Assembly: GCF_024112395.2 (NCBI RefSeq)
Contig: NZ_CP078013.2
Span: 6,542,501-6,606,500 of the forward strand
Source of the DNA: Pseudomonas pergaminensis
GTDB taxonomy: Bacteria; Pseudomonadota; Gammaproteobacteria; Pseudomonadales; Pseudomonadaceae
Length of the DNA stretch: 64,000 nt
Direction: 5' to 3'
The number at the start of each line of letters is the position of its first letter. Position 1 is the stretch's first letter. The notes beneath the pieces were generated by a model. It was not told the DNA's origin and did not search any database. It saw only the letters and a program-made list of their open reading frames with translations. The translations under genes and the position numbers were made by a program. Positions 43,778 through 57,753 of the stretch are shown here, in pieces.

Positions 43778-44545
43778 CTAGATGATTGCCGCGCATATCA
43801 GCGTAATGCCGCGGGCTTGGATCTGGTCGCGGGCCTCAAGCGGCAGGCGATCATCGGTGATAAGGGTATGGACGCTGCTCCACGGCAGTTCCAGGTTGGG
43901 AATCTTGCGGCCGATCTTGTCGGATTCGACCATCACCACCACTTCACGGGCGACCTCGGCCATGACGCGGCTCAGGCCCAGCAATTCGTTGAAGGTGGTG
44001 GTGCCACGTTCCAAGTCGATGCCGTCGGCACCGATGAACAGTTGATCGAAGTCGTAAGAACGCAACACCTGCTCGGCAACCTGGCCCTGGAACGAGTCCG
44101 AATGCGGATCCCAGGTGCCGCCGGTCATCAACAGCACGGGCTCATGTTCCAGTTCGCTCAAGGCGCGGGCCACGTGCAGGGAGTTGGTCATCACCACCAG
44201 GCCGGGCTGATGGCCCAACTCCGGGATCATCGCGGCGGTGGTGCTGCCACTGTCGATGATGATGCGGGCGTGTTCGCGCAGGCGCATGACCGCAGCACGC
44301 GCAATGGCACGCTTGTAGGCCGAGATGGGTTGTGCAGCGTCGCCCACCAGTTCCTGGGGCATGGTGATTGCGCCGCCGTAGCGACGCAGCAGCAAGCCGT
44401 TGCTTTCGAGGGCAGCCAAATCCTTGCGGATGGTCACTTCCGATGTTTCGAAACGCTTGGCCAATTCGTCCACGCTGACTTCGCCCTGTTCATTGAGCAA
44501 GGTCAGGATGTTATGGCGCCGTTGGGGTGTATTTCGTTTCGACAT
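43778..44545 (-). CDS. glmR: DeoR-family regulator GlmR
   Basis: A 255-residue DeoR-type repressor with an N-terminal helix-turn-helix ([19 protein letters not shown] then [16 protein letters not shown], about 9-45) and a C-terminal sugar-phosphate sensor domain ([23 protein letters not shown]). In P. aeruginosa the gene at this place is glmR, which affects glmS and cell-wall amino-sugar supply. The start [10 protein letters not shown] is preferred because a longer version adds 13 residues outside the family. It is directly upstream of glmS. Confidence 0.9.
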   Translation of the reverse strand: MSKRNTPQRRHNILTLLNEQGEVSVDELAKRFETSEVTIRKDLAALESNGLLLRRYGGAITMPQELVGDAAQPISAYKRAIARAAVMRLREHARIIIDSGSTTAAMIPELGHQPGLVVMTNSLHVARALSELEHEPVLLMTGGTWDPHSDSFQGQVAEQVLRSYDFDQLFIGADGIDLERGTTTFNELLGLSRVMAEVAREVVVMVESDKIGRKIPNLELPWSSVHTLITDDRLPLEARDQIQARGITLICAAII

Positions 44546-44646
44546 GGTGGCGGTAAGTTTCGTTTCGAAAGATAACGAAGGCAATCAAAACCTATTGGTG
44601 AAACGTCGTCAAGTGGGGCGTACAAAATTTTTAGATCAACACAAAA

Positions 44647-44744
44647 CCAATGTGGGAGCGGGCTTGCTCGCGAATGCGGAGTGTCAGTCACTGGAGATGT
44701 TGACTGAACCACCGCATTCGCGAGCAAGCCCGCTCCCACATTGG
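44647..44744. repeat. REPIN upstream of glmR
   Basis: The 33-base arm 44647-44679 is perfectly complementary to 44712-44744. Its core is GTGGGAGCGGGCTTGCTCG, the classic P. fluorescens REP sequence. The 32-base centre separates the two REPs. It lies between the end of glmU and the start of glmR, which are on the same strand, so it may affect readthrough. Confidence 0.9.
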
Positions 44745-44774
44745 ATATTTATCGCTGATCAGATTGTGGATAAC

Positions 44775-46142
44775 TCAGGTCTTTTTGATTTTGACCGGAC
44801 GCTTCCAGCCATCGATGTTGCGCTGGCGGGCGCGAGCGACGGCCAGTTGGGACTTATCCACATCCTGGTTGATGGTTGAGCCCGCTGCGGTGTTCGAGCC
44901 ATCTCCGATAGAAACGGGGGCGATCAACGAGTTGTTGGAGCCGATAAATACGTCTTCACCAATGGTAGTCTGGTACTTGTTCGCGCCGTCGTAATTACAG
45001 GTAATGGCACCAGCGCCAATGTTGCTGCGAGCCCCAATCACCGCATCACCAAGGTAGGCCAAGTGGCCGGCCTTCGCATCGTCACCCATTTTGGCGTTTT
45101 TCAGCTCTACGAAATTGCCCACGTGCGCCCTGGCGCCCATGACGGTTCCGGGGCGCAGTCGCGCAAACGGACCCGCATCGCTGCCCTCCCCCATCACCGC
45201 ACCGTCCAAGTGACTGTTGGCCTTGACCACCACGCCCTTGCGCAGGGTGCTGTCCTTGATTACGCAGTTAGGGCCAATCACCACGTCGTCTTCGATGACC
45301 ACACGGCCTTCGAGAATCACGTTGATGTCGATCAGCACGTCGCGGCCGACGGTCACTTCACCGCGCACATCGAAACGCGCCGGGTCGCGCAGGGTCACAC
45401 CCTGGGCCATCAGGCGACGGCCTTCGCGCAACTGATAGTGACGCTCCAGTTCGGCCAACTGTTTGCGATCGTTGGCGCCCTGCACTTCCATCGGGTCGTG
45501 GGGTTGTTCAGTGGCAACCAGCAGGCCATCACTCACGGCCATTTCGATGACGTCGGTGAGGTAGTACTCGCCCTGGGCGTTGTTGTTGGACAGACGGCTC
45601 ATCCAGTCAGCGAGCTTATTGGCGGGCACTGCGAGAATACCGGTGTTGCCTTCAGTGATGGCACGCTGGGCTTCGCTGGCATCCTTGTGCTCAACGATGG
45701 CGGCGACCTTGCCGTCGGCATTGCGTACGATGCGCCCGTAGCCGGTGGGGTCGTCCAGCTCAACGGTCAGCAGGCCCATCTGGCCAGGCACAACGTGCTT
45801 GAGCAGGCGTTGCAGGGTTTCCACTTCGATCAACGGTACGTCGCCATACAGGATCAGCACGGTGTCGGCCGTAATGAAGGGGACGGCCTGCGCGGTGGCG
45901 TGGCCAGTACCCAGTTGCTTGTCTTGAAGGACGAAATTCAAGTCGTCTGCGGCGAGACGTTCACGCACTGCATCGGCACCGTGACCGATCACCACGTGAA
46001 TGCGCTGGGGGTCGAGCTGTCGGGCGCTGTGGATAACATGACCCAGCATGGAATTGCCCGCAACCGGGTGCAGCACCTTGGGCAGGGCCGAACGCATGCG
46101 GGTGCCCTGGCCTGCGGCGAGAATGACGATTTCAAGAGACAT
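44775..46142 (-). CDS. glmU: Bifunctional UDP-GlcNAc pyrophosphorylase / GlcN-1-P acetyltransferase GlmU
   Basis: GlmU acetylates glucosamine-1-phosphate and couples it to UTP, giving UDP-GlcNAc for peptidoglycan and LPS. The 455 residues show the uridyltransferase motif [17 protein letters not shown] (7-23), then a left-handed beta-helix of hexapeptide repeats from about 250. [23 protein letters not shown] and the C-terminal block belong to the acetyltransferase site. It starts after the ATP synthase terminator at 46203 and so has its own promoter. Confidence 0.97.
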   Translation of the reverse strand: MSLEIVILAAGQGTRMRSALPKVLHPVAGNSMLGHVIHSARQLDPQRIHVVIGHGADAVRERLAADDLNFVLQDKQLGTGHATAQAVPFITADTVLILYGDVPLIEVETLQRLLKHVVPGQMGLLTVELDDPTGYGRIVRNADGKVAAIVEHKDASEAQRAITEGNTGILAVPANKLADWMSRLSNNNAQGEYYLTDVIEMAVSDGLLVATEQPHDPMEVQGANDRKQLAELERHYQLREGRRLMAQGVTLRDPARFDVRGEVTVGRDVLIDINVILEGRVVIEDDVVIGPNCVIKDSTLRKGVVVKANSHLDGAVMGEGSDAGPFARLRPGTVMGARAHVGNFVELKNAKMGDDAKAGHLAYLGDAVIGARSNIGAGAITCNYDGANKYQTTIGEDVFIGSNNSLIAPVSIGDGSNTAAGSTINQDVDKSQLAVARARQRNIDGWKRPVKIKKT

Positions 46143-46202
46143 GAATGGCTACCAATCCTGGGCGGTCCGGCTTCAGACCTGAGAAGTGTTTTGCAAAAAA
46201 AG

Positions 46203-46230
46203 AAAAAGGGTAGCCGAGGCTACCCTTTTT
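46203..46230. terminator. Bidirectional Rho-independent terminator of the atp operon
   Basis: GGGTAGCC (46208-46215) pairs with GGCTACCC (46218-46225), flanked by five A on the left and five T on the right. Read on the minus strand, the stem is followed by TTTTTCTTTTTTT, so it ends the atp operon just downstream of atpC. Confidence 0.9.
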
Positions 46231-46265
46231 AATCAATCGCGCATGAAGCATGACGGCATGGCCGC

Positions 46266-46682
46266 TTACTTCTTGCGGATCTGCTGGAGCGTGCGCAGCT
46301 GAGCTGCAGCCTCGGCCAGACGTACAGCAGCAGCGCTGTAGTCGAAGTCCGCGCCCTTTTCGTTCAGGGCCTTCTCGGCAGCCTTGACGGCTTCCTGAGC
46401 GGAGGCTTCATCCAGGTCGCCAGCACGTTGCACGGTGTCGGCAAGTACCTTGACCATGTTCGGCTGAACCTCGAGGAAACCACCAGAGATGTAAAACACC
46501 TCTTTTTCCCCGCCTTGCTTGGTCAGCGTGATAGGACCTGGCTTCAAGCTGGTGATCAACGGCGCGTGGCCCATGGCAATACCCAGGTCACCCAGGTCGC
46601 CGTGTGCAATCACCATTTCTACCAGACCGGAGAAGATTTCCCCTTCCGCGCTGACGATATCGCAATGGACTGTCATAGCCAT
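46266..46682 (-). CDS. atpC: ATP synthase epsilon subunit
   Basis: The epsilon subunit of the F1 sector couples rotation to catalysis and inhibits ATP hydrolysis. The 138 residues have the beta-sandwich start ([14 protein letters not shown]), [14 protein letters not shown], and the C-terminal helical hairpin. An alternative start two codons later is possible (MAM). It is the last gene of the atp operon, 44 bases after atpD. Confidence 0.97.
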
Positions 46683-46726
46683 CTGATTGCCTCAACCTGA
46701 TGAGCGCCCGTTGCCGGGCGCTTGGA

Positions 46727-48130
<1,404 letters not shown>

Positions 48131-48991
48131 TTAAACCGCGGCAGCGCCGCCGACGATTTCCGAGATCTCTTGGGTGATCGCAGCCTGACGCGCCTTGTTG
48201 TAGATCAGCTGCAAATCGCTGATCAGATCACCGGCGTTATCGGTAGCGTTTTTCATCGCGATCATCCGCGCCGCTTGTTCAGCTGCGTTGTTCTCGACCA
48301 CCGCCTGGTACACCTGCGACTCCACGTAGCGCACCATCAAGCCGTCAAGCAGCTCTTTGGCGTCTGGTTCGTAGAGGTAGTCCCAGTGGTGCTTGAGTTC
48401 CTGATCCGGAGTCGCCACCAGTGGAATCAATTGCTCCACGGTTGGCTGCTGGGTCATGGTGTTGATGAACTTGTTGGATACCACGGACAGGCGGTCAATC
48501 CGGCCTTCCAGGTACGCATCCAGCATCACCTTCACACTGCCGATCAAATCATTGATCGACGGCTCTTCACCCAGGTGGCTGATAGCTGCAACGACGTTAC
48601 CGCCGAAGTTGCGGAAAAAGGCCGCACCCTTGCTACCAACAACACACAGATCGATCTCGACGCCGTTTTCGCGGTTTACCGCCATGTCCTTGACCAGGGC
48701 CTTGAACAGGTTGGTGTTCAAACCACCGCACAAACCACGGTCACTGCTCACAACCACATAACCCACACGCTTTACTTCGCGGTCGATCATGAACGGGTGG
48801 CGGTATTCCGGGTTGGCGTTGGCCAGATGCCCAATTACCTGGCGGATACGCTCCGCATAAGGACGGCTAGCAGCCATGCGCATTTGTGCCTTGCGCATTT
48901 TGCTGACCGCCACTTTTTCCATGGCGCTGGTAATTTTTTGCGTGCTTTTGATGCTCGCAATCTTACTGCGAATCTCTTTTGCGCCTGCCAT
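48131..48991 (-). CDS. atpG: ATP synthase gamma subunit
   Basis: The central rotor shaft of F1, 286 residues. N-terminal [17 protein letters not shown] and the C-terminal helix ([17 protein letters not shown], ending [11 protein letters not shown]) form the coiled coil; [11 protein letters not shown] is the conserved mid-segment. Length and order in the operon are standard. Confidence 0.98.
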   Translation of the reverse strand: MAGAKEIRSKIASIKSTQKITSAMEKVAVSKMRKAQMRMAASRPYAERIRQVIGHLANANPEYRHPFMIDREVKRVGYVVVSSDRGLCGGLNTNLFKALVKDMAVNRENGVEIDLCVVGSKGAAFFRNFGGNVVAAISHLGEEPSINDLIGSVKVMLDAYLEGRIDRLSVVSNKFINTMTQQPTVEQLIPLVATPDQELKHHWDYLYEPDAKELLDGLMVRYVESQVYQAVVENNAAEQAARMIAMKNATDNAGDLISDLQLIYNKARQAAITQEISEIVGGAAAV

Positions 48992-49041
48992 GTAACACCT
49001 ATCAGGTTAGCAAGCGGGAGCCTTGCGGCTCCCGCTGCGGC

Positions 49042-50586
49042 TTACCAGGTTTGGGTGGCCTTGAACTTCTCGATACCGGCTTTCATGCCAGCGTCGATAT
49101 CGTCATTGAAGTCACCCTTCACGTTGATCTTCGCCATCAATTCGGCGTGATCGCGGTTGAAGTAAGCAATCAGCGCTTGTTCAAAGCTGCCGACCTTGGC
49201 GATTTCAACGTCGGTCAGGAACCCACGCTCAGCGGCATACAGCGACAACGCCATGTCAGCGATCGACATTGGGGCGTATTGCTTCTGCTTCATCAGCTCG
49301 GTAACGCGCTGACCATGCTCAAGTTGCTTACGGGTCGCTTCGTCCAGGTCAGAAGCGAACTGGGCGAATGCCGCCAGTTCACGGTACTGAGCCAGAGCGG
49401 TACGGATACCACCGGAGAGCTTCTTGATGATCTTGGTCTGAGCGGCACCACCCACACGGGATACCGAAACACCGGCGTTCACTGCAGGGCGGATGCCCGA
49501 GTTGAACATGGCCGATTCCAGGAAGATCTGACCGTCGGTGATGGAAATCACGTTGGTCGGAACGAACGCGGAAACGTCGCCAGCCTGGGTTTCGATGATC
49601 GGCAGTGCGGTCAGGGAACCGGTTTTGCCGGTCACTGCGCCGTTGGTGAACTTCTCTACGTACTCTTCGGAAACGCGGGATGCGCGCTCCAGCAGACGGG
49701 AGTGGAGATAGAACACGTCGCCTGGGTAAGCTTCACGGCCTGGTGGACGGCGCAGCAGCAGGGAAATCTGGCGGTAAGCCACTGCTTGCTTGGACAGATC
49801 GTCATAAACGATCAGCGCGTCTTCACCGCGGTCGCGGAAGAATTCACCCATGGTGCAACCGGAGTACGGTGCCAGGAATTGCAGCGCAGGAGATTCCGAA
49901 GCACTGGCAGCCACGATGATCGTGTTGGCCAGGGCGCCGTTTTCTTCCAGCTTGCGAACCACGTTGGCGATGGTCGATTGCTTCTGACCGATCGCTACGT
50001 AGACGCAGAAAATGCCGCTGTTCTTCTGGTTGATGATCGCGTCGATCGCCAGAGCGGTTTTACCGATCTGACGGTCACCGATGATCAGCTCACGCTGGCC
50101 ACGGCCGACTGGGATCATGGCATCGACAGCCTTGTAGCCAGTCTGTACAGGCTGGTCTACCGACTTACGCCAGATCACGCCTGGAGCAACTTTCTCGACC
50201 GCGTCGGTCTCGGTGTTGCCCAGTGGACCTTTACCGTCAACAGGGTTACCCAGTGCGTCGACTACGCGACCCAGCAGTTCCTTACCAACCGGAACTTCCA
50301 GGATGCGGCCTGTGCACTTGGCGCTCATGCCTTCAGCCAGACTGGTGTACGCGCCCAATACAACGGCACCTACGGAGTCTTGCTCCAGGTTGAGGGCCAT
50401 ACCGTAGACGCCGCCCGGAAACTCGATCATCTCGCCGTACATGACGTCGGCCAGACCGTGAATCCGCACGATGCCGTCAGATACGCTGACGACAGTGCCT
50501 TCGTTACGGGCTTGGGAGGTCACATCGAGCTTGTCGATGCGGCCCTTGATAATTTCACTTATTTCGGAAGGATTGAGTTGCTGCAT
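49042..50586 (-). CDS. atpA: ATP synthase alpha subunit
   Basis: The regulatory nucleotide-binding F1 subunit, 514 residues. The P-loop is GDRQIGKTA (about 170), and VSRVGGAAQ is the arginine-finger region (about 372). It begins 21 bases after atpH. Confidence 0.98.
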   Translation of the reverse strand: MQQLNPSEISEIIKGRIDKLDVTSQARNEGTVVSVSDGIVRIHGLADVMYGEMIEFPGGVYGMALNLEQDSVGAVVLGAYTSLAEGMSAKCTGRILEVPVGKELLGRVVDALGNPVDGKGPLGNTETDAVEKVAPGVIWRKSVDQPVQTGYKAVDAMIPVGRGQRELIIGDRQIGKTALAIDAIINQKNSGIFCVYVAIGQKQSTIANVVRKLEENGALANTIIVAASASESPALQFLAPYSGCTMGEFFRDRGEDALIVYDDLSKQAVAYRQISLLLRRPPGREAYPGDVFYLHSRLLERASRVSEEYVEKFTNGAVTGKTGSLTALPIIETQAGDVSAFVPTNVISITDGQIFLESAMFNSGIRPAVNAGVSVSRVGGAAQTKIIKKLSGGIRTALAQYRELAAFAQFASDLDEATRKQLEHGQRVTELMKQKQYAPMSIADMALSLYAAERGFLTDVEIAKVGSFEQALIAYFNRDHAELMAKINVKGDFNDDIDAGMKAGIEKFKATQTW

Positions 50587-50607
50587 TGCTCTGCTGCCCC
50601 TTCAAAC

Positions 50608-51144
50608 TCAAGATTTCAATGCTTCGGCAAGGCTCGCGAGTTTGCCGCGAACCGAGCCATCGATAACCAGGTCGCCGGCGCGAATGACAATGCCCCCAAT
50701 GAGGGATCTGTCTTCCGCAACTTGCAGGCGCACTTCCCGGTCGAGTCGTGCACTGAGAACCTTGGCGAGTTTGTCTTGCTGTTCTTGGTTCAATGCAAAA
50801 GCACTGGTGACTTCAACGTCTACCGATTTCTCTTGCTCGGCCTTGTACAGGTCGAACAGAGCGGCAATCTCCGGCAAAAGCGGGAGACGGTCGTTTTCGG
50901 CAACGACATTGATGAAGTTCTGCACTTTCACATCAAACTTGTCGCCGCACACTTCAATAAAAGTGGCGGCCTTGTCTGCGCTCGTCAGGCGCGGGGCCTT
51001 GAGCACGCGCTGCATGGTGTCGTCTTGCGACACTGCTGCAGCCAGGCCGAGCATGGCTGACCAAGAGGCCAGCTGCTGGTGGGCCTGGGCGTGCTCGAAG
51101 GCTGCCTTAGCGTAAGGTCGGGCCAACGTGGTCAGTTCTGCCAT
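50608..51144 (-). CDS. atpH: ATP synthase delta subunit
   Basis: The stator subunit linking F1 to the b subunits, 178 residues. [14 protein letters not shown] opens the helical N-terminal domain, and the C-terminal part has [20 protein letters not shown]. It lies 12 bases after atpF. Confidence 0.97.
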   Translation of the reverse strand: MAELTTLARPYAKAAFEHAQAHQQLASWSAMLGLAAAVSQDDTMQRVLKAPRLTSADKAATFIEVCGDKFDVKVQNFINVVAENDRLPLLPEIAALFDLYKAEQEKSVDVEVTSAFALNQEQQDKLAKVLSARLDREVRLQVAEDRSLIGGIVIRAGDLVIDGSVRGKLASLAEALKS

Positions 51145-51156
51145 GATCGCCCTCGC

Positions 51157-51627
51157 TTAAATTTCAGCAGCCAGTTTGTTAACCAGCTCCGCGTGCGCGT
51201 TTTGATCGATTGTGGCACCGAGGATCTTCTCAGCACCGCCGACCGCCAGAGCACCCAGTTGGGCACGCAGCGCGTCTTTGACGCCGTTCAGTTCCTGTTC
51301 GATCTCGGCATGAGCCGAAGCCTTCACACGGTCAGCTTCGACGCGGGCTTTTTCAACAGCCTCTTCGACGATCTGGTTACCGCGTTTCTTGGCTTGCTCA
51401 ATGATTTCAGCTGCCTGTGCTTTAGCATCGCGCAGTTGATGACCCACTTTCTCTTGGGCCAACTCCAGGTCGCGAGCTGCACGGCTGGCAGCGTCCAAGC
51501 CATCAGCGATCTTCTTCTGACGTTCGTGCAAAGCCGCGATGACCGGAGGCCACACGAACTTCATGCAAAACACTACAAAAATGAAGAACGCAACGGATTG
51601 GCCAATCAGGGTTGCATTAATGTTCAC
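51157..51627 (-). CDS. atpF: ATP synthase b subunit
   Basis: The peripheral stalk subunit, 156 residues. One N-terminal membrane helix (about 5-25, with [16 protein letters not shown]) precedes a long charged coiled coil rich in Ala, Glu and Lys. Operon position between atpE and atpH is standard. Confidence 0.97.
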   Translation of the reverse strand: MNINATLIGQSVAFFIFVVFCMKFVWPPVIAALHERQKKIADGLDAASRAARDLELAQEKVGHQLRDAKAQAAEIIEQAKKRGNQIVEEAVEKARVEADRVKASAHAEIEQELNGVKDALRAQLGALAVGGAEKILGATIDQNAHAELVNKLAAEI

Positions 51628-51685
51628 GCCAACACCTCGCTCATTCGTTGTCCATCACTCCAATCAACTCGAAAAATTCGAGTGA

Positions 51686-51958
<273 letters not shown>

Positions 51959-52076
51959 TTACGTCGTATGGTTTAGGTTTTTTAGATTTTAAAGCGGTAA
52001 AACAAATCGTTTCATAGCCCTGGTGGGCCACCTTCCCGTTTCACCGGGAAGGACATCAGACTAGTCGAGACTGGTC

Positions 52077-53370
<1,294 letters not shown>

Positions 53371-53448
53371 CACTCTTGCTCCTCAATGGTCGGCTGCCGG
53401 AAATCAATAACTTGGCATAATTTGTGCCGACAAAATGCGCGCAGAGTA

Positions 53449-53468
53449 TAGGGGCGGTTCTGCCCCTA
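53449..53468. terminator. Hairpin between parB and atpI
   Basis: TAGGGGC (53449-53455) pairs with GCCCCTA (53462-53468) with a 6-base loop, 50 bases downstream of the parB stop on the minus strand. There is no long T-run. It probably ends the mnmG-rsmG-parA-parB unit; the atp promoter would lie below it, between 53374 and 53448. Confidence 0.5.
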
Positions 53469-53518
53469 TTCAACTGCCGGGTAGTGATTTCCGATCACGC
53501 GCTACATAAGCAAATGTT

Positions 53519-54391
53519 TCAGCGGATGTGGGCAAGGACGCCCTGAAGCTCATCGAGAGAGTTATATCCGATGACTAATTGCCCTTTGCCTTTCTTACCG
53601 TGGCGAATTTGCACCGCAGAGCCCAGGCGCTCGGCCAAGCGCTGCTCGAGACGTGCGATATCCGGATCAGGTTTGGCCGCTTCGACCGGTGCGGGTTTAC
53701 CGCTCAGCCACTGACGAACCAGGGCCTCGGTCTGACGAACGGTGAGCCCCCGTGCGACAACGTGTCGCGCCCCTTCAACCTGTTGATTTTCCGGCAAACC
53801 GAGCAATGCACGGGCGTGGCCCATCTCCAGGTCGCCATGGGACAACATGGTCTTGATGACTTCCGGCAGCGCGATCAGGCGCAGCAGGTTGGATACGGTC
53901 ACGCGGGATTTACCCACTGCCTCAGCCACTTGTTGCTGGGTCAGTTGGAATTCCTGCTGCAAACGCTGCAGGGCGATGGCCTCTTCGATCGGGTTGAGGT
54001 CTTCGCGCTGGATGTTCTCGATCAGCGCCATGGCGATGGCGGTTTCATCCGGCACATCGCGCACCATCGCGGGGATGGTTTCCTTGCCGGCCTGCTGGCT
54101 CGCGCGCCAGCGGCGTTCACCGGCGATGATCTCAAAGCGGCCGCCACCGATCGGGCGCACGACGATCGGCTGCATGACGCCCTGGGCCTTGATCGAGTTG
54201 GCCAGTTCTTCCAGCGCCTGGGGGTCCATGTCCCGGCGTGGCTGGTATTTACCGCGCTGGATCAGGTCCAGCGGCAGGTGTTGCAGCTCGCGCTCGTCGG
54301 CCTGCACCGCTTGTTCTTCAAGCGATGTGACGGTCGGACCACTCAACAGTGCATCCAGACCACGTCCTAGACCTCGTTTCTTGACGGCCAT
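53519..54391 (-). CDS. parB: Chromosome partitioning protein ParB
   Basis: ParB binds parS sites, clamps onto DNA and spreads to form the segregation complex. The 290 residues have RGLGRGLDALLS at the N-terminus (ParA contact), the CTPase/ParB box with GERRWRASQ (about 92-100), a helix-turn-helix (LTQQQVAEAVGKSRVTVSN, about 153-171) and a C-terminal dimerisation domain. It lies 9 bases after parA. A candidate target site is at 9468. Confidence 0.97.
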   Translation of the reverse strand: MAVKKRGLGRGLDALLSGPTVTSLEEQAVQADERELQHLPLDLIQRGKYQPRRDMDPQALEELANSIKAQGVMQPIVVRPIGGGRFEIIAGERRWRASQQAGKETIPAMVRDVPDETAIAMALIENIQREDLNPIEEAIALQRLQQEFQLTQQQVAEAVGKSRVTVSNLLRLIALPEVIKTMLSHGDLEMGHARALLGLPENQQVEGARHVVARGLTVRQTEALVRQWLSGKPAPVEAAKPDPDIARLEQRLAERLGSAVQIRHGKKGKGQLVIGYNSLDELQGVLAHIR

Positions 54392-54400
54392 GGGGATTCC

Positions 54401-55198
54401 TTAAGTTGGCTGGGCTGCAGCGGTGCGTGAGTTGCGGCGCTGGCGACGAACCATCTCGCCAGCCAGCGCCAGGTAGGCGATGGCACCACGGGATTGTTTA
54501 TCGTACGCCAGGGCCGGCATGCCGTAGCTCGGGGCTTCGGCCAAGCGGATGTTGCGCGGGATCACCGTGTCATACAGCTGATCGCCGAAGTGTTCCTTGA
54601 GCTGCGCCGACACATCGTTCATCAGGCTCAGGCGCGGATCGAACATGGTGCGCAACAAACCTTCAATTTGCAGGTTAGGGTTGAGCAACTCGGCGATGCG
54701 CTTGATGTTATCCACAAGGTCGCTCAAACCTTCCAGCGCGTAGTACTCGCACTGCATGGGGATAATGACCCCATCGGCAGCCACCAGCGCGTTCAACGTC
54801 AGCATCGACAGTGACGGCGGGCAGTCGATCAGAATGTAATCGTAATTCTCGCGGATCGGCGCCAAGGCGCTGCGCAGACGACTTTCTTTCATCTGCATTT
54901 CCAGCAGCACCACTTCCGCCGCGGTCAAGTCGCGGTTGGCCGGCAACAGTTGGTAACCGCCGTGCTCGGAGTAGTGCATGGCTTGGGCCAGGTCGCACTC
55001 GCCAATCAGCAAGTCGTAGACCGAGTTTTCCAGGCCGTGTTTATCCACACCGCTACCCATGGTGGCGTTGCCCTGTGGATCGAGGTCGATCAGCAGCACC
55101 CGACGCTTGGTAGCGACCAGGGAAGCTGCGAGGTTGATGCAGGTGGTGGTTTTGCCCACGCCACCTTTCTGGTTCGCTATCGCGAATACCTTAGCCAT
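54401..55198 (-). CDS. parA: Chromosome partitioning ATPase ParA
   Basis: A deviant-Walker ATPase of 265 residues that binds DNA non-specifically and moves ParB-parS complexes. The motif KGGVGKTTT is at 11-19, and DCPPSLSMLTLNAL follows as Walker B. The start MAKVFAIANQK is chosen over an upstream ATG because it matches the family N-terminus. It lies 18 bases after rsmG. Confidence 0.97.
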   Translation of the reverse strand: MAKVFAIANQKGGVGKTTTCINLAASLVATKRRVLLIDLDPQGNATMGSGVDKHGLENSVYDLLIGECDLAQAMHYSEHGGYQLLPANRDLTAAEVVLLEMQMKESRLRSALAPIRENYDYILIDCPPSLSMLTLNALVAADGVIIPMQCEYYALEGLSDLVDNIKRIAELLNPNLQIEGLLRTMFDPRLSLMNDVSAQLKEHFGDQLYDTVIPRNIRLAEAPSYGMPALAYDKQSRGAIAYLALAGEMVRRQRRNSRTAAAQPT

Positions 55199-55216
55199 TC
55201 TTGCTTGTGTTCCCAA

Positions 55217-55861
55217 TCATGCCGTGCGGCGCAGTATCAGCAGATGGCGTTGGCCTTGGCAACCGGGTACGGCCAAGGCGTGTTCGCTATCGAGGTGGAA
55301 GTCTGCCGGCAATGCTAACAGCTCATCGCTTGGATGGACGCCCTTCATTGCCAGCCAGCGTGTATCGCGGTCGCCCAGGTGGCGGGTCCAGTTGCTGAAG
55401 TTCTCCATACTGCTGAACGCCCGGGACACAATTCCGTTGAAAGGCTGTTCAGGCGTGAAGGCTTCGACGCGGCTGTGGATAACGTTCAGGTTGTCCAGCT
55501 TGAGTTCGAGTTTGACCTGGGTCAGGAAGCGGGTCTTCTTGCCGTTGCTGTCCAGGCACGTCACTTGCGACTCGGGAAACAGGATTGCCAGCGGAATGCC
55601 GGGCATGCCACCGCCACTGCCTACGTCGAGCCAGCGACCGTTTTCGATAAACGGCATGACGCTCAGGCTGTCGAGCAGATGGCGTGACACCATCTCGTTG
55701 GGATCGCGCACTGCAGTCAGGTTGTAAGCCTTGTTCCACTTGATCAACAGGGCCAGGTAGCCCAGTAGCAATTCGTGCTGGACAGGGGTCAGGTCGACAC
55801 CCAACTCGCGTGCACCTGTGGATAACTCTTCGGCGTGTTGCGAGGTGACCAACGAACTCAA
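55217..55861 (-). CDS. rsmG: 16S rRNA m7G527 methyltransferase RsmG
   Basis: RsmG methylates N7 of G527 in 16S rRNA. The 214 residues have a SAM-binding site [17 protein letters not shown] (about 77-93) and [11 protein letters not shown]. The start overlaps the mnmG stop by 4 bases, so the two are translationally coupled. Confidence 0.97.
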   Translation of the reverse strand: MSSLVTSQHAEELSTGARELGVDLTPVQHELLLGYLALLIKWNKAYNLTAVRDPNEMVSRHLLDSLSVMPFIENGRWLDVGSGGGMPGIPLAILFPESQVTCLDSNGKKTRFLTQVKLELKLDNLNVIHSRVEAFTPEQPFNGIVSRAFSSMENFSNWTRHLGDRDTRWLAMKGVHPSDELLALPADFHLDSEHALAVPGCQGQRHLLILRRTA

Positions 55862-57753
55862 GCGCTTTGCTCCAACTGACGGCCCGCGCCGCGTTTTTTC
55901 AAATGGATCATCAACAGCGAAATCGCTGCAGGGGTAACACCGGGGATACGTGAAGCCTGGCCCAGGGTCTCTGGCCGAGTTATCCCCAGCTTGCTTTGAA
56001 TTTCCTTCGACAGCCCGGAAATCCCGGAGTAGTCGATATCCACAGGCAGCTTGGTGTTTTCACTGGCGCGCAGGCGGGCGATCTCGTCCTGTTGGCGGTC
56101 AATGTAACCGGCGTATTTGGTCTTGATCTCGACCTGCTCGGCAACCTGTGGGTCTTCTGCACCCTGGCCTGTCACTTCGACCAGACCAGCGTAGTCGATT
56201 TCCGGACGGGACAGCAGGTTCAGCAAGTTGTATTCGTGGGTCAACGGTGTGCCGAATTTTTCGGCAATCGCGTCGCCTTGCTCGGTGCCCGGGCGGACCC
56301 AGGTGCTTTTCAGGCGCTGTTCTTCCAATGCAATGCTTTCGCGTTTTTTGCAGAAGGCGGCCCAACGGGCGTCATCGACCAGGCCCAGTTCGCGACCTTT
56401 CTCGGTCAGGCGCAGGTCAGCGTTGTCTTCACGCAGGATCAGGCGATATTCCGCCCGGGAAGTAAACATCCGGTACGGTTCCTGGGTCCCCAAGGTAATC
56501 AGGTCGTCGACCAATACACCGATGTACGCTTCATCGCGACGCGGGCACCAGCTGTCTTTGCCCTGTGCGCGCAATGCTGCGTTGGTACCGGCCAGCAAAC
56601 CTTGGGCGCCAGCTTCTTCGTAACCGGTGGTGCCGTTGATTTGCCCGGCGAAGAACAGGCCGCCGATCACTTTGGTTTCGAGGCTGTACTTCAGGTCACG
56701 CGGGTCGAAGTAGTCATACTCGATGGCGTAGCCCGGACGCACGATGTGCGCGTTTTCCATGCCGCGAATCGATTGCACGATCTGGATTTGCACGTCGAAC
56801 GGCAGGGAAGTGGAAATCCCGTTTGGGTACAGCTCGTGAGTGGTCAAGCCTTCGGGCTCGATGAAGACCTGGTGGCTTTCTTTGTCGGCAAAGCGGTGGA
56901 TCTTGTCTTCGATCGACGGGCAGTAACGCGGGCCGATGCCTTCGATCACCCCGGAATACATCGGCGAACGATCAAGGTTCGCGGCAATGATTTCGTGGGT
57001 GCGGGCATTGGTGTGGGTAATCCAGCAGCTCACCTGTTTCGGGTGCTGCTCCTTGGAGCCCATGAACGACATGACCGGGATAGGTGTATCGCCGGCTTGC
57101 TCGGTCATCACCGAAAAATCCACAGAACGCCCGTCGATACGCGGCGGGGTCCCGGTTTTCAGGCGGCCGACACGCAGCGGCAATTCACGCAGTCGTTTTG
57201 CCAGGGCAATCGACGGCGGATCACCGGCACGACCCCCGGAATAATTCTGCATACCGATGTGGATAAGTCCGCCAAGGAACGTACCGGTGGTCAACACCAC
57301 GGATTCTGCGAAGAAACGCAGGCCCATTTGCGTGACAACACCGCGTACCTGGTCCTGCTCGACGATCAGGTCATCGGCGGCTTGTTGAAATATCCACAGG
57401 TTCGGCTGGTTTTCCAGGGTTTCGCGCACCGCAGCCTTGTACAGAATGCGGTCGGCTTGTGCCCGAGTGGCCCTTACGGCCGGGCCCTTGCGGCTGTTGA
57501 GCACGCGGAATTGGATACCACCTTTGTCGGTAGCCATGGCCATTACGCCGCCAAGGGCGTCGATTTCCTTGACCAGATGGCTTTTGCCGATCCCACCGAT
57601 GGCAGGGTTGCAACTCATGGCGCCGAGGGTCTCCACGTTATGCGTCAACAACAGGGTTTTTACGCCCATGCGTGCTGACGCCAGTGCTGCCTCGGTACCG
57701 GCATGACCGCCGCCGATGACGATCACTTCAAAACGGGAAGGGAAATCCACCAC
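55858..57753 (-). CDS. mnmG: tRNA uridine modification enzyme MnmG (GidA)
   Basis: MnmG works with MnmE to place carboxymethylaminomethyl groups on U34 of tRNAs. The 631 residues include the FAD site [17 protein letters not shown] (11-27), [16 protein letters not shown] (about 48-63) and the C-terminal helical domain that contacts MnmE. In most pseudomonads it lies near mnmE; here an iron-uptake cassette separates them. Confidence 0.97.
   Translation of the reverse strand: MVDFPSRFEVIVIGGGHAGTEAALASARMGVKTLLLTHNVETLGAMSCNPAIGGIGKSHLVKEIDALGGVMAMATDKGGIQFRVLNSRKGPAVRATRAQADRILYKAAVRETLENQPNLWIFQQAADDLIVEQDQVRGVVTQMGLRFFAESVVLTTGTFLGGLIHIGMQNYSGGRAGDPPSIALAKRLRELPLRVGRLKTGTPPRIDGRSVDFSVMTEQAGDTPIPVMSFMGSKEQHPKQVSCWITHTNARTHEIIAANLDRSPMYSGVIEGIGPRYCPSIEDKIHRFADKESHQVFIEPEGLTTHELYPNGISTSLPFDVQIQIVQSIRGMENAHIVRPGYAIEYDYFDPRDLKYSLETKVIGGLFFAGQINGTTGYEEAGAQGLLAGTNAALRAQGKDSWCPRRDEAYIGVLVDDLITLGTQEPYRMFTSRAEYRLILREDNADLRLTEKGRELGLVDDARWAAFCKKRESIALEEQRLKSTWVRPGTEQGDAIAEKFGTPLTHEYNLLNLLSRPEIDYAGLVEVTGQGAEDPQVAEQVEIKTKYAGYIDRQQDEIARLRASENTKLPVDIDYSGISGLSKEIQSKLGITRPETLGQASRIPGVTPAAISLLMIHLKKRGAGRQLEQSA

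Noticed and set aside
42019-43785. Open frame of 588 codons on the plus strand
   Set aside because: Entirely antisense to glmS; His/Gly/Gln-rich composition typical of a shadow frame.
48979-51060. Open frame of 693 codons on the plus strand
   Set aside because: It is antisense to atpG/atpA/atpH, resembles no protein family, and arises from GC-rich codon bias of the real genes.
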